DNA of 64,000 nucleotides from Anaeromassilibacillus sp. An200 (GCF_002160025.1 NZ_NFJU01000016.1:1-64000), one strand, 5' to 3'; shown: positions 20,907 through 30,071, counted from the first letter of the stretch. A program made the numbers and translations. Notes: generated from the letters alone by a model not told the origin.

Positions 20907-21461
20907 TCCCATCTGAATAATCCTTGAGCCCTCAGGCGGCGTGTGATGAGTCACAAGCAGAGCAAGGCGGTTTTTGGTTTCTTGCTCCAGCAGATGTTCC
21001 ATTTGGGCGCGTGTGCCGGAATCCAGCGCATGAAACGGTTCGTCGAGAAGAAGAAGAGGAGCGTCGAAAGCCAGCGCTCGGGCAAAAGCGACGCGGGAGC
21101 GCATTCCTCCTGATAGTTCTCCAGGGTATTTCCGCTGAGCCTCCTCCAATCCAACAAGTGAAAGCCATCGAAGGGCTTCCCGTCTGGCACGCTTGCCCAG
21201 TACAGCTTCCAGGTTGCCGAGCGCTGTCCGCCAGGGAAGAAGCCGATCCTCCTGAAAACAGTAAGCGATGCGCTCCGGTATGCCGGACACAATGCCGCTG
21301 TCCGGGTGCTCCAGTCCGGCTATACAGCGAAGAAGCGTCGTTTTTCCGCAGCCGGATGGACCGACGAGGCTGACAATGCCTGTTTCTGGGAAGGAACAGG
21401 AAAAGTCTTGGAGAACCTGTATGCCGTTAAAGCTTTTTGTCAAGTGTTGAATGGTCAGCAT
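20901..21461 (-). CDS. ABC transporter ATPase, NitT/TauT type
   Basis: 186 residues, short for the family (about 240). It has Walker A GPSGCGKTT, Q-loop CFQEDRLLPW, signature LSGGMRSRV, Walker B LLLLDEPF and switch His in VTHHTP. The motif set is complete. The missing part is the C-terminal tail and some loops. It energises import with the permease and lipoprotein encoded upstream. The gene order (lipoprotein - permease - ATPase) forms one minus-strand operon with short overlaps. Confidence 0.85.
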   Translation of the reverse strand: MLTIQHLTKSFNGIQVLQDFSCSFPETGIVSLVGPSGCGKTTLLRCIAGLEHPDSGIVSGIPERIAYCFQEDRLLPWRTALGNLEAVLGKRARREALRWLSLVGLEEAQRKYPGELSGGMRSRVAFARALAFDAPLLLLDEPFHALDSGTRAQMEHLLEQETKNRLALLVTHHTPPEGSRIIQMGL

Positions 21462-22242
21462 GAGCAGCCTCCAGGTGAAGCAGTGTCAAAAGCCGCCGCA
21501 TCAGCAAAAGCACCAGCTTTTCCAGCGCCACGCTCATGGCAATGACAACGGCGGTCCAGGCAAAAAGATCGGGCGTTTCCAGATAAATTTTTGAAGCATA
21601 GATTTGCCCACCGAGCGATAAGCGGGTGTTTGCCAGAACTTCCGCTGCCACTCCCGCTTTCCAGGCCAGACCAAGCCCGGAGGTACAGGCGGTCGAGAGA
21701 TAGGGGGCGGCGGAGGGCAAATAGATGTATCGAAACATCGAAACGGGAGAAAGATGGAACATCCGTCCCATTTCCACCAGATTCCGATCGGCACTGCGGA
21801 TACCGCCCAGAACATTTTCAAACACGATCGGAAATACCATCAAAAAGGAAGTAAATACCGGTACGCCAGGAGAGGCGATCCAAACCAACGCCAGAAGAAT
21901 AAATGAGGCTACCGGGGCCGCTTTGATGATACTCAGCAGCGGGCGGAGCAGTGCGGCGACGGCGGGAAAGCGGAACGCAAGCCCCGCCCCACAGAGCCCT
22001 GTGAGCAGGGCAAGAAAAAAGCCGCAGAGGACTCGCAGCATGGAGCCCCCCGCGGCTGCCCAGAAGTCCGTTTCTCCCGCAAGGGTGAGCAAGCGTTCCG
22101 CCACCCGTACCGGGGAGGGAAGAAGGAGTTCCAGATGAACCAGGAGACTGGCTATCTCCCACACCATAAGCCAGAACAGCACGGCCAGAGCGGAAAAGAG
22201 AAATCGGCGGAGCTTCGGCTTATTTTTCATAATAGAAGTCAT
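21427..22242 (-). CDS. ABC transporter permease, NitT/TauT type
   Basis: About 271 residues. ATG 22242 or ATG 22230 both overlap the preceding gene, and the choice is open. About six membrane helices. The EAA-like loop (ENVLGGIRSADRNLVEMGRMF..., SVSMFRYIYLPSAAPYL region) and the motif GLGLAWKAGVAAEVLA are typical of SsuC/TauC/ThiX permeases. It forms the channel for the substrate-binding lipoprotein. The substrate cannot be told from sequence. Nitrate, sulfonates, taurine or thiamine precursors are family options. Confidence 0.8.
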   Translation of the reverse strand: MTSIMKNKPKLRRFLFSALAVLFWLMVWEIASLLVHLELLLPSPVRVAERLLTLAGETDFWAAAGGSMLRVLCGFFLALLTGLCGAGLAFRFPAVAALLRPLLSIIKAAPVASFILLALVWIASPGVPVFTSFLMVFPIVFENVLGGIRSADRNLVEMGRMFHLSPVSMFRYIYLPSAAPYLSTACTSGLGLAWKAGVAAEVLANTRLSLGGQIYASKIYLETPDLFAWTAVVIAMSVALEKLVLLLMRRLLTLLHLEAAHADHSTLDKKL

Positions 22243-23284
22243 CCTCAGGCATGGCGCCGCCTACGGATTTGGGATTGGCATCAAAGAGAATCTGAAGAAA
22301 ACCTGGAAGCTTTTCTTTCATGTCGTTTCCATCGAGGTATACGATATTACATTCCGGAATAGCTTTTTCCGCCACAGCGGCAGGAATCAGATCCATTTCA
22401 CCGGAGATTGCGGCAGCCTCTTTCGGGTTTGCGTTCACAAATTCCACAGAAGCCTGATAATCCTCCAGAAATGCGTCGAGAGCTTCCTTGTGCTCCTGCG
22501 CAAATTCACGGCGCACCGCCAGGCATCCCATTGTCAGAATACTTGTTCCTCCGGCGGCCTTGTCCCACTCCTCGGTCAGGTCAAGTGCAATTTTCAGATC
22601 GCTGTTCTGGCTTGTGGCCTGTGTGACAAAGGGCTGCGGCAGAACAGCGATTTCTGCTTGCCCGGAGGCCATCAGTGTGGCGATTTCAGAATGCTCCGTC
22701 TTGTATTCAACGGTGACATCCTTGCCGGGTTCCAGACCATTGGCGAACAGAATATACTCAAAGGCATATTGGGCTACGGTTCCCTGACCCGAGGAATAAA
22801 CGGTTTTTCCCGCAAGATCGGAGACAGTGGAAATGGATTCGTCACCGGCGGTGACAAGATAGAGCACGCCAAGCGTATTTACCATGGCGATCTGGATTTC
22901 GCCGCCTGTCTTGTTGTAGAGGGCTGCGGCAGAGTTAGTGGGGAGAGCCACAGCGTCCAGCTCACCTGTTGTGATTTTTCCGGTCAGTTCGTCAGCCGCG
23001 CCCGCGAGAGTAAAGGTATACGGCTTTTCACCGTCGGCTGCTTCCTGCATGAGCTGCAGCATCCCCAAACCGGTTGGCCCCTTCAAAGCGCCGATCCGAA
23101 TCGTCACAGCATCCGAAGAATCTTCCAAAGTGCTTTCGGCGGCCTGTGAAACGGCAGCCTCTGACGAGGAAGTGTCGGACGAGGACGGGGAGGAAGAGGA
23201 GGAGGTTCCTGCTGAGCAGGAAGCCGCTGACACGGTAAATGCTGCGGCAAGGAACAGAGAACAAATCTTTTTGAAGAGTTTCAT
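22220..23284 (-). CDS. ABC transporter substrate-binding lipoprotein
   Basis: 354 residues. ATG 23284 gives a signal peptide with a lipobox (VSAAS-C, Cys about residue 23) and then a Ser-rich linker, as expected for a Lgt-modified lipoprotein. The mature protein (TIRIGALKGPTGLGMLQLM..., TLGVLYLV, LAGKTVYSSGQGTV, MASGQAEIAVLPQPFV) matches the NMT1/SsuA-like periplasmic-binding class. It is the first gene of the transporter operon. No riboswitch is recognised in the 118 bp upstream. Confidence 0.85.
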   Translation of the reverse strand: MKLFKKICSLFLAAAFTVSAASCSAGTSSSSSPSSSDTSSSEAAVSQAAESTLEDSSDAVTIRIGALKGPTGLGMLQLMQEAADGEKPYTFTLAGAADELTGKITTGELDAVALPTNSAAALYNKTGGEIQIAMVNTLGVLYLVTAGDESISTVSDLAGKTVYSSGQGTVAQYAFEYILFANGLEPGKDVTVEYKTEHSEIATLMASGQAEIAVLPQPFVTQATSQNSDLKIALDLTEEWDKAAGGTSILTMGCLAVRREFAQEHKEALDAFLEDYQASVEFVNANPKEAAAISGEMDLIPAAVAEKAIPECNIVYLDGNDMKEKLPGFLQILFDANPKSVGGAMPEDDFYYEK

Positions 23285-23402
23285 GGAATTTTCCGACCTT
23301 TCTGGCGGAGGTTTATCAAACCACCGCCGATTTAAAATACAAATTGGATAAATAATTAAAAATACAACAAAAAGTAAAATCCAAGATTCCACAAAAACCG
23401 GT

Positions 23403-23819
23403 TTAGTTGGGGAAGGAAGCAGGGATCTTCAGTTTGGAGTATGTGAAGGTTCCCTTGCATAACAGCGTTCCCTGGTCATCGCGAACGAATACATCGTATA
23501 CCATCAGGCGTTTGCCGATTTTCAATGCCTTGGCGCAGGCATGCAGGCATTTTGTATCCAGGCCCGCATTGAGATAGTGAAAGCTGCTGTCCACCGTACA
23601 GACGGCAGAGCCTTGCGCGAAGGCTGCCACTCCGCCTGTTACATCCGCCACAGTAAAGAGGATTCCACCGTGTACCGTGTGAAAGGGGTTGTGATATTCG
23701 GGCGTGATGGGCATTTCTGTCTGTGCGCCGTCCGCGCTAAGCTCTGTGACCACCAGGCCGATCTTGGTGGAGTATTCATCGGATTGATTGATTTGCTGCC
23801 GAAGTGCTTCGTAGTTCAT
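23403..23819 (-). CDS. PaaI-type hotdog thioesterase
   Basis: 138 residues. ATG 23819 follows AGGGAGATC. The hotdog core is clear: YHNPFHTVHGGILFTVADVTGGVAAFAQGS carries the HGG motif and the helix that follows, and then SFHYLNAG. These enzymes hydrolyse acyl-CoA thioesters, often aromatic. It lies behind the ABC operon with a gap of 118 bp and may have its own promoter. The physiological substrate is unknown. Confidence 0.8.
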   Translation of the reverse strand: MNYEALRQQINQSDEYSTKIGLVVTELSADGAQTEMPITPEYHNPFHTVHGGILFTVADVTGGVAAFAQGSAVCTVDSSFHYLNAGLDTKCLHACAKALKIGKRLMVYDVFVRDDQGTLLCKGTFTYSKLKIPASFPN

Positions 23820-23936
23820 GGAGATCTCCCTGTCATTCAAATTCAGGCGCAAAGGGCAAGGGGAAAACGCCCGTGTGTTTCCGCAGAAAACGGATCCGGG
23901 CATTTGAAAAATGCCGCCGGATCCGTTCTATGGATG

Positions 23937-24914
23937 CTATGCCCGCCGGGGCTGGGAGGCCTGCATGCGCTTCTTCTGGCGGATGTCGTCTCCCTGAAAG
24001 AGGCAGCGGACATAGTCCGCGATGATGCGGGAAGTAAAACGGTTGGTATAGGCCGCTTCCAGCTCCTTCATGGTCAGATTGGTGCTGATGATGGTGGGAC
24101 GCCGCGTCATCTGACGTGTATTGATCAGGTTGTAAACTTCCGCCACCGAGAAGGCGGTGCGGAATTCCGTTCCAAGGTCGTCGAGAATGAGGAGATCACA
24201 GTCCATCAGGCTTTGCCGGGTGGAGGTTTCCTCATCGCGGCCGAAATGCTCGCGCTCGAGCTTTTCAATCAGGTTGTTGACGGAGCCGTACACCACGCCG
24301 AAGCCTTTTTCAATGACGGCGCGGGCGATGGCGAGGGAAAGATGAGTTTTTCCCAGGCCGGTGCTCCCCATCATAATAATATTGGGGGAGGAAAAGGAAA
24401 AATTCTTTGCGTAGTCCATACAGTTGAAGAGGATTTTTTCCATGGAGGCGCGGGTCTGCTCCGGATAATAGTCCAGCGAAAAGCTTTCAAAGGTGGACAA
24501 AGACAGCGGCGTGAGAGCGTTCAGCTGGCGGCAGGCTTCCTCCCGCAGAGCCTGGCGCAGACAGGAGCACAGGATCCCGTCCACATAGCCGGTATCTTCG
24601 CATTTGGGGCAGGAGTAATGCACGGTAAGAAAATCGCCTGGCAGCCCTGCTTTTTGCAGGAGCTCCTGCTGTTCCCGCTGCAAAGCCTGGTTGCTTTCTT
24701 TCAGCCGGGAAAGGTTTTCGCGCACATTTCCGCCCCCCAGAACGGCGCGGGCAGCCGCCAGCGCCGTACGGGAAAGCTGGCGTTCAATCTCCGCGGCGCG
24801 GGGACAGGCGCTGAAAAAGGCAGAACGGCGTTCTTCCGCCTCGCGCTCCGCTTTGGCGCGCTGATCCGCGAGTTTTGCGGCGGCATTGCGGTAAACCTCT
24901 TTGCTGTAACCCAA
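23937..24914 (-). CDS. DnaC/DnaI-like helicase loader
   Basis: 325 residues. The N-terminal third is coiled (about 10-90). A four-Cys zinc motif follows (CPKCEDTGYVDGILCSC). The AAA+ domain has Walker A GSTGLGKTH, Walker B LLILDDLGTE, sensor (TIISTNLT) and Arg finger region (NRFTSRII). It loads the replicative helicase at origins. It lies 14 bp after the DnaD-like gene, and the pair (dnaD-dnaC) is a typical primosome operon in Clostridia. Confidence 0.85.
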   Translation of the reverse strand: MGYSKEVYRNAAAKLADQRAKAEREAEERRSAFFSACPRAAEIERQLSRTALAAARAVLGGGNVRENLSRLKESNQALQREQQELLQKAGLPGDFLTVHYSCPKCEDTGYVDGILCSCLRQALREEACRQLNALTPLSLSTFESFSLDYYPEQTRASMEKILFNCMDYAKNFSFSSPNIIMMGSTGLGKTHLSLAIARAVIEKGFGVVYGSVNNLIEKLEREHFGRDEETSTRQSLMDCDLLILDDLGTEFRTAFSVAEVYNLINTRQMTRRPTIISTNLTMKELEAAYTNRFTSRIIADYVRCLFQGDDIRQKKRMQASQPRRA

Positions 24915-24928
24915 GTGCGCCCCTCCTC

Positions 24929-25981
24929 TCAGGATGTAAAGCTGTCGAATGCGCCGGAACGCTCAAAGGAATCGATGTCGTAAGAGATACGGTTTTCCTC
25001 CTGTTCCTGGCGTGCGGCAGCTTTCTGCTCCTGCTCCCGGCGCGCCTGATCCAGCGACAGAATCCCCTCGCGCTGCCAGCGTTCCAGAATCTTGTTCATA
25101 TACCGCAGACTCAGCTTGCCCGTCTGGTTCACACAGCGCTCATAGGCTTCCCGGATCATATCGGGAGAAAAGCGCCACTCGTTGATCCAGCGGGAGGCCA
25201 GCTCGGTTTCCTGCTTGGTGGGAGAACGTCTGGAAATGCCAAGCGTCTGCTCGACCACACCCCAGGCCCGGGAGCTTTCGCTCAGGCGGCGGATTTTCTC
25301 CTCTGCCTTTTCGTGAGTGTTGATTTCTTCGTCCGCCCAGTTCATCGCAGCCTTTTCAATATACCTCATATTGGATTTTCCTATACTGACGGTATATTGC
25401 AGGAGCATCAGAATCACGTCGGTGGGAAGGCCAAGGTAATCGTGCATCATCAGCAGGGTGGAAGAGTCCCCATTGTTGATTAGACGGCCGAGGATTACCT
25501 GGGATTCCTGCATGAGCATGGCGATCTCCGGGCTTTCCGCAATGCGCTGGGCCACAAAGGCGTTGTCCGGCTTTTGCGGACGAGTAGGCAGCAAGGGAGC
25601 AGGCTTGTGTGCGGCAGTCTCCTGCGGGGACGGCACTTGCGCCGTCTGCACTGTCAAAGGCTTTGAGGAGACCGGCGTTGGAGCAGGTGTCTCAACAGAG
25701 CTTGTCCGGGCAGTGGGGGCGGGCGGGGTGAAACGGCCGTCCTCATCCCGAACAAGCAGGCCGCACTCCTGCCAATACAGCATGGCGTCCGCCACGTCGG
25801 CTTTTGACACGCCAAGCGCGTCGGAGAGGGCGTCCTCCCCGATGTTTTCGCCTCCATGGCGCAGCAGCCACAGCAGGGCTTTGAGCTGGACGGATCCGGC
25901 CAGCTTCAGGTGCCGGTCAACCAGCTCGGTAGGAACGGCGAATACAGAATTCCATGCGCCGAGATTTAACAGATAGCTCAA
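24929..25981 (-). CDS. DnaD-like primosomal protein
   Basis: 350 residues from TTG 25981, chosen because GGAGGAGG lies 7 bp upstream. The N-terminal winged helix (about 1-80) is followed by a Pro/Thr-rich linker (about 90-140) and two DnaB_2/DnaD C-terminal helical domains (about 165-235 around LPTDVILMLLQYTV, and about 260-320 around YMNKILERW). This double arrangement occurs in Clostridia DnaD proteins, which help open DNA and recruit the helicase loader encoded next. Confidence 0.8.
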   Translation of the reverse strand: MSYLLNLGAWNSVFAVPTELVDRHLKLAGSVQLKALLWLLRHGGENIGEDALSDALGVSKADVADAMLYWQECGLLVRDEDGRFTPPAPTARTSSVETPAPTPVSSKPLTVQTAQVPSPQETAAHKPAPLLPTRPQKPDNAFVAQRIAESPEIAMLMQESQVILGRLINNGDSSTLLMMHDYLGLPTDVILMLLQYTVSIGKSNMRYIEKAAMNWADEEINTHEKAEEKIRRLSESSRAWGVVEQTLGISRRSPTKQETELASRWINEWRFSPDMIREAYERCVNQTGKLSLRYMNKILERWQREGILSLDQARREQEQKAAARQEQEENRISYDIDSFERSGAFDSFTS

Positions 25982-26113
25982 AACGGGGCCTCCTCCATTG
26001 TGATCCAAAACACAGAGCCGCGCAAAGCGGTGTTTCTCTAACGTTTATTGTAGCACATTGCGGGGGTAAGCTCAATGCCCCGAAAAAAATCAGAAAAAAT
26101 TTGAAAAAAGGTG

Positions 26114-26142
26114 TTGACATTTTTGAAAACGTGTAATATAAT
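26114..26142 (+). promoter_or_regulatory. tRNA-Gly promoter
   Basis: TTGACA (26114-26119), 17-bp spacer, TATAAT (26137-26142). Perfect consensus, about 48 bp before the mature tRNA 5' end. It sits in an AT-rich gap of 180 bp. Confidence 0.9.
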
Positions 26143-26190
26143 AACACACGTCGCCGAGAGAGAAAGCGACACGGAAGAAAAAGTTGATAT

Positions 26191-26266
26191 GCGAACGTAG
26201 CTCATCTGGTAGAGCGCCACCTTGCCAAGGTGGAGGTAGCGAGTTCGAGCCTCGTCGTTCGCTCCA
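26191..26266 (+). tRNA. tRNA-Gly(GCC)
   Basis: 76 nt with encoded CCA. Acceptor GCGAACG/CGTTCGC paired. D arm GCTC...GAGC. Anticodon arm CCACC-TTGCCAA-GGTGG gives GCC. T loop TTCGAGC. Single-gene transcript with its own promoter and terminator. Confidence 0.95.
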
Positions 26267-26269
26267 TGC

Positions 26270-26300
26270 ATCCCGGTTGCATTTGCGACTGGGATTTTTG
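26270..26300 (+). terminator. tRNA-Gly terminator
   Basis: ATCCCGGTTGC paired with GCGACTGGGAT (two G-U pairs), then TTTTTG. Confidence 0.75.
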
Positions 26301-26319
26301 CATTTGTCAGGAAAACGGA

Positions 26320-26357
26320 AAAAGAAAAATTCCCCTGTCTCTCACAGAAGACAGGGG
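26320..26357 (-). terminator. lgt terminator
   Basis: Minus strand CCCCTGTCT...AGACAGGGG followed by AATTTTTCTTTTT. Confidence 0.8.
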
Positions 26358-26372
26358 AGCAGGGGGAAAGGG

Positions 26373-27170
26373 TCACGATGCAGCGGGCCGCTTTCTCCTT
26401 TTTTGATCGGTCAAAAGAAATACAACGGTTCCGATCAGCAGCAGGATGCTGATGATCTGCGAGGTGGACAGGCCAAACAGGAATCCGCGATAGGAGTCGC
26501 CGCGCAGAAATTCCAGGAAAAACCGTCCGACGGCGTAGACGCAGAGATAGACGGCGAGCAGACGCCCCTTGTACAGCCCGCGGCGCAGCAGGGAAAACAG
26601 TACGAGGAACAGCGCAAAGCAGAACAACGCTTCCAGAAGCTGAACCGGGAAACGGCGCACGCCGTTGGCGATAGTAATGGGATTCTGGGTGTAGGTGAAA
26701 CCAACGGAGCATTCGATTCCATAGCAGCAGCCGCCCAGAAAGCAGCCGATCCGGCCAAAGGTGTGAAACAGCGGCACGCTGACCGCCATCACATCCACAA
26801 AATCGTTGGGGAAGCGCTTTTTCCGATAGTACAGTCCGCCTGTGGCCATCCCGCCGAGAAGGCCGCCGTAAAAGACGGAACCGCCGAAGGTAGCGGCCGC
26901 CGACTGCCAGAAGGCCTCGGAAAAGCCGGTTTGCGGCAGCATGGAAAAGGTCTGGAAAAAAAGCGTGGGATTTGTCAGACCGTACAGCATATGGCCGCCG
27001 ATCAGGGCTCCCACACCGCAGAAAAGAAGCACGCAAATCATGTCATTCTCATCGAAGCCGCGCTTTTTGATCTGGACGCAGGCAAAGATCCCGCTGACAA
27101 AGAAGCCTGCCAGCGCGATCAGGGGATAGATGGCAAAGGTTTTGCCGAAAATCTCAAACGGTGGAATCAA
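26373..27170 (-). CDS. lgt: Prolipoprotein diacylglyceryl transferase
   Basis: 265 residues from TTG 27170 (AAGGAAGGTG 6 bp upstream). Seven or so membrane helices. The Lgt signature HTFGRIGCFLGGCCYG, the upstream GGSVFYGGLLGG and the C-terminal VGRFFLEFLRGD are all present. It transfers diacylglycerol from phosphatidylglycerol to the lipobox Cys of lipoproteins, such as the binding protein encoded at 22220. It is monocistronic, with terminators on both sides. Confidence 0.95.
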   Translation of the reverse strand: MIPPFEIFGKTFAIYPLIALAGFFVSGIFACVQIKKRGFDENDMICVLLFCGVGALIGGHMLYGLTNPTLFFQTFSMLPQTGFSEAFWQSAAATFGGSVFYGGLLGGMATGGLYYRKKRFPNDFVDVMAVSVPLFHTFGRIGCFLGGCCYGIECSVGFTYTQNPITIANGVRRFPVQLLEALFCFALFLVLFSLLRRGLYKGRLLAVYLCVYAVGRFFLEFLRGDSYRGFLFGLSTSQIISILLLIGTVVFLLTDQKRRKRPAAS

Positions 27171-27200
27171 AGAAGCACCTTCCTTTTTACAGGTCAAGAA

Positions 27201-27234
27201 AAAATGCGATGCGCCCGCGGACGCATCGCATTTT
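27201..27234. terminator. Intrinsic terminator, bidirectional
   Basis: AAAATGCGATGCG / CGCATCGCATTTT, 13-bp arms. It follows the DUF4190-like gene on the minus strand. Confidence 0.8.
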
Positions 27235-27254
27235 CAACGGATGTCGTGATAAAA

Positions 27255-27533
27255 TCAGGCAGCCATACCAGCAGCAGCAAAAATGCCGGCAGCGCAGACC
27301 ACGCAGATCACGCCGATAGCGGCGAAAGCGGTGCCGATGATGCCGAGCACAAGACCCGCAGTGGCAAGACCCTTCTCGTTGTCGGCAGCCATCTTACGGC
27401 CCTTCACACCGAACACGATGCCCAGAATGGCCAGGATCAGAGTGAAATACTGGACAACCGGGATAAAGGAACCGACAATGCCCAGAATTCCGCAAATCAG
27501 AGCCGCGATAGACATATTCTTTGCGTTATCCAT
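27255..27533 (-). CDS. DUF4190-like small membrane protein
   Basis: 92 residues with two hydrophobic hairpins (about 8-40 and 55-92) separated by the charged FGVKGRKMAADNEKGLATAG, the repeat-like layout of DUF4190 proteins (GIxGIVxxF...GxxxxGKKG...AxAGLVLGIIG). The role is unknown. It is probably an abundant small membrane protein. The gene is expressed alone between terminator and promoter regions. ATG 27533 is followed by MDNAKN. Confidence 0.75.
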   Translation of the reverse strand: MDNAKNMSIAALICGILGIVGSFIPVVQYFTLILAILGIVFGVKGRKMAADNEKGLATAGLVLGIIGTAFAAIGVICVVCAAGIFAAAGMAA

Positions 27534-27718
27534 GTTGAAAAAGACCCTCCTTCAATTATTCTGATCCTTGTTCACGGATCGGAAACAAATCCATCTTACC
27601 TGATTTTATTTCCCTTGTCAATTCTATTTCAGGAGATCAGTGGATATGACAGTATTTGAGTTCATAAATTATTAAAAATATCAAATCTTAAAGATTCCTG
27701 TCGATTTTCCGGGAAGTG

Positions 27719-27756
27719 CGCTTTTGCTTGTATTCGCAAAAGCGGGATGCTATAAT
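27719..27756 (+). promoter_or_regulatory. Promoter with overlapping palindrome
   Basis: TTGTAT (27728-27733), 17-bp spacer, TATAAT (27751-27756). CGCTTTTGC (27719-27727) and its perfect reverse complement GCAAAAGCG (27736-27744) flank the -35 box, so a dimeric repressor could block it. No regulator gene is adjacent. Confidence 0.6.
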
Positions 27757-27785
27757 TTAGGAGAATCAGAGGGGAGGATTTTGAT

Positions 27786-28850
27786 TTGGCAAAGGTCAGT
27801 GTAGTGGTCCCGATCTATCGGGTGGAGCAGTATCTGGAGCAGTGCGTGAACAGCCTTTTGCGGCAGACACTCACCGATCTGGAGATTTTGCTGGTGAACG
27901 ATGCGTCTCCCGACCGTTCCCTTGAGATTGCCCGCCGCTTTGAGAGCGATCCGCGGGTGCGGGTGATCGACAAGCCGCATGGCGGGCTGGGCGATACACG
28001 GAACTGGGGTGCGCGGGAAGCAACTGGTGAATATCTCGCCTTTGTGGATTCGGACGACTGGCTGGAGGAGGACGCTTTTGAAAAACTGTCCGCCGCGGCG
28101 GACGCGAATGGGGCGGATCTCACCGTGTTTCAGTTTGTCCGCGAAAATGTGACGGATGGTGTGAGCCGCGTCTGCTCCCTCCCCATCGATCCGGCAGCCT
28201 CACAGGAGGAAACCGCGCACCGTGTACTGGCGGAGCTGATCGGACCCGGTCCGGATTCCGGCGTTTGGAGGAGCGTGGAAATGCTCGGCTGCGCGTGGCG
28301 CAGGCTGTACCGCCGGGAATGGTTTATGAGGAACCACCTTTCCTATTATAAAGAGCAGGAGATTATGCTGGAGGATCTGCCGGTTTCCATTCAGGCGCAT
28401 GTGCTGGCAGGGCGTGTTCTCTTTGTGGATGGGGCATACTACCACTACCGCTATAACCCGGACTCTTTGAGCACGCGCTACCGCCCGGGGAAAATGGAGA
28501 TGCTGCTTCGCTGCTATGAGGTGGTGGAGCATTTTCTGGTGTCGCAGGGCCTGCAGGAGGAGTATGGGGAACGCCATCTCGCGTGGCTGCTGCGCAGCGG
28601 CGCCCACAGCGCGCTGGTGAATGTGTTTTCTCCAAACAATCCGGCTTCCTTCCCGGGGCGCTGGAAAGAAGTGCACGGTATCCTGCGCCAGCCGCTTGTG
28701 CGCAGAGCGGCCGCGTCCGGATATCTCAAGGCGTGCACAAAGGCGGATCGCCTGATCCGCCTGGTGATCCGCACGGGGATGACGCTGCCGGCCTATGTGT
28801 TTTACAGCGCTTATTCCCGCTCCCTTCGGCGCGACGCGGGAAAAAAATAA
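27786..28850 (+). CDS. Family 2 glycosyltransferase
   Basis: 354 residues. TTG 27786 behind GGGGAGGA. The GT-A fold starts with KVSVVVPIYRVEQYLEQCVNSLLRQT, then LVNDASPDRS and FVDSDDWLEEDAF, the DxD metal site. The C-terminal half is helical and basic, as in enzymes adding sugars to lipid-linked or teichoic-type glycans. It heads a three-gene operon with a GT4 enzyme and a YhhN protein. The acceptor is unknown. Confidence 0.85.
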   Translation: MAKVSVVVPIYRVEQYLEQCVNSLLRQTLTDLEILLVNDASPDRSLEIARRFESDPRVRVIDKPHGGLGDTRNWGAREATGEYLAFVDSDDWLEEDAFEKLSAAADANGADLTVFQFVRENVTDGVSRVCSLPIDPAASQEETAHRVLAELIGPGPDSGVWRSVEMLGCAWRRLYRREWFMRNHLSYYKEQEIMLEDLPVSIQAHVLAGRVLFVDGAYYHYRYNPDSLSTRYRPGKMEMLLRCYEVVEHFLVSQGLQEEYGERHLAWLLRSGAHSALVNVFSPNNPASFPGRWKEVHGILRQPLVRRAAASGYLKACTKADRLIRLVIRTGMTLPAYVFYSAYSRSLRRDAGKK

Positions 28851-28862
28851 GGGGGATGCTCT

Positions 28863-30071
28863 GTGGAGAAAAAGAAGGTCCTGTTTGTTAATTTCAGCTT
28901 GCACAGCGGGGGGATCGAAAAAAGCCTGGTCACTCTGCTGGGGTTGTTTGATTATGATCGCTATGAGGTGGATTTGCAGCTTTTCGCGGACGAGGGGTTA
29001 TTTCTCGGCCGTGTGCCGGAGCAGGTGAACCATCTGCCATCGCTCTTTCCCGGCGTATACCGCAAAAACATCCGGGAAGCATTCCCCGCTCTGATCCGGC
29101 AGAAGCATCCTCTGATCGCGCTGTGCCGCCTGCTTGTCACCTTTGCGGGAAAAACGCAGGGCGGGATGGGCGACCGCCTGTTCCGCATGTGGCGGATTGA
29201 AAAGCATTTTATCCGTGCTTCGCAGAAGGAGTATGACGCGGTGGTGGCCTTTATGGAGGGCCAGCCGATTTATTATGCCGTTTCAAGGGTGAAGGCCAAG
29301 CGAAAGATTGGATTTATCCATGGAGATTATGGAGCCATGGGCCTGAACGCGGATCTCGACCGGCGCTATGTCGATCGCCTTCACGCTCTCTGTACGGTTT
29401 CGGAATCCTGCCGGGACGCGCTGTGCGAGGCTTTCCCGGGCAGGGAAAACCGGTTTCATGTGATTTACAACATCATTTCGGCGGGTTTTATGAAGCAGAT
29501 GGCGCAGGAGCCGGCTGATTTTGGAGACGATTTTTCCGGTCCGCGAATCCTGACCATTGCCCGGCTTTCGCACCAAAAGGGGCTGGATTTGGCGCTTCTG
29601 GCCGCCATGCTTATGAAAAAGCGGGGCTATTCGTTCCGCTGGTATATCATCGGCGTTGGTCCGGAGGAGGAGGATCTGCGCATGCAGAGGGAGCAGCTCC
29701 GTCTGGAGGATACCGTTTTCTTCTTGGGGGAGCAGGCCAACCCGTATCCCTTCCTCCGTGCCTGCGATATCTACGCGCAGACCTCGCGTTTTGAGGGAAA
29801 GAGTATTGCGGTGGACGAGGCGATGGTGATGGCGCGTCCGATTTTGCTCACCGACTTTTCCACGGCGGCCGATCAGATTGATTCGGAGAAAAACGGGCTG
29901 ATTGTTCCCATGACGCCGGAGGGGATCGCGGAGGGGCTGCAGCGTCTGCTTTCCGATACGAAGCTGCGGGATCGTTTTACCGCTGCCCTTGCGGCGCAGG
30001 ACTATACCAACGAAAAGGAGATCGAAAAGCTGTATGCGCTGATCGATGGGACGCCGTTTCCCGGTGACTGA
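28863..30071 (+). CDS. Family 4 glycosyltransferase
   Basis: 402 residues, GTG 28863 behind GGGGGATG. The N-terminal LFVNFSLHSGGIEKSLVTLL is the GT-B donor loop. The C-terminal half has ILTIARLSHQKGLDLAL, YIIGVGPEEEDL and SRFEGKSIAVDEAMVMARPIL with the EX7E motif. The retaining GT4 family makes polysaccharide or glycolipid. The gap to the upstream GT2 gene is 12 bp. Confidence 0.85.
   Translation: MEKKKVLFVNFSLHSGGIEKSLVTLLGLFDYDRYEVDLQLFADEGLFLGRVPEQVNHLPSLFPGVYRKNIREAFPALIRQKHPLIALCRLLVTFAGKTQGGMGDRLFRMWRIEKHFIRASQKEYDAVVAFMEGQPIYYAVSRVKAKRKIGFIHGDYGAMGLNADLDRRYVDRLHALCTVSESCRDALCEAFPGRENRFHVIYNIISAGFMKQMAQEPADFGDDFSGPRILTIARLSHQKGLDLALLAAMLMKKRGYSFRWYIIGVGPEEEDLRMQREQLRLEDTVFFLGEQANPYPFLRACDIYAQTSRFEGKSIAVDEAMVMARPILLTDFSTAADQIDSEKNGLIVPMTPEGIAEGLQRLLSDTKLRDRFTAALAAQDYTNEKEIEKLYALIDGTPFPGD

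Noticed and set aside
23285-23402. Riboswitch before the ABC transporter
   Set aside because: No conserved riboswitch core could be recognised in the short AT-rich leader.
26184-27659. 491-codon plus-strand open frame
   Set aside because: Runs through tRNA-Gly and antisense to lgt. Starts inside the tRNA.
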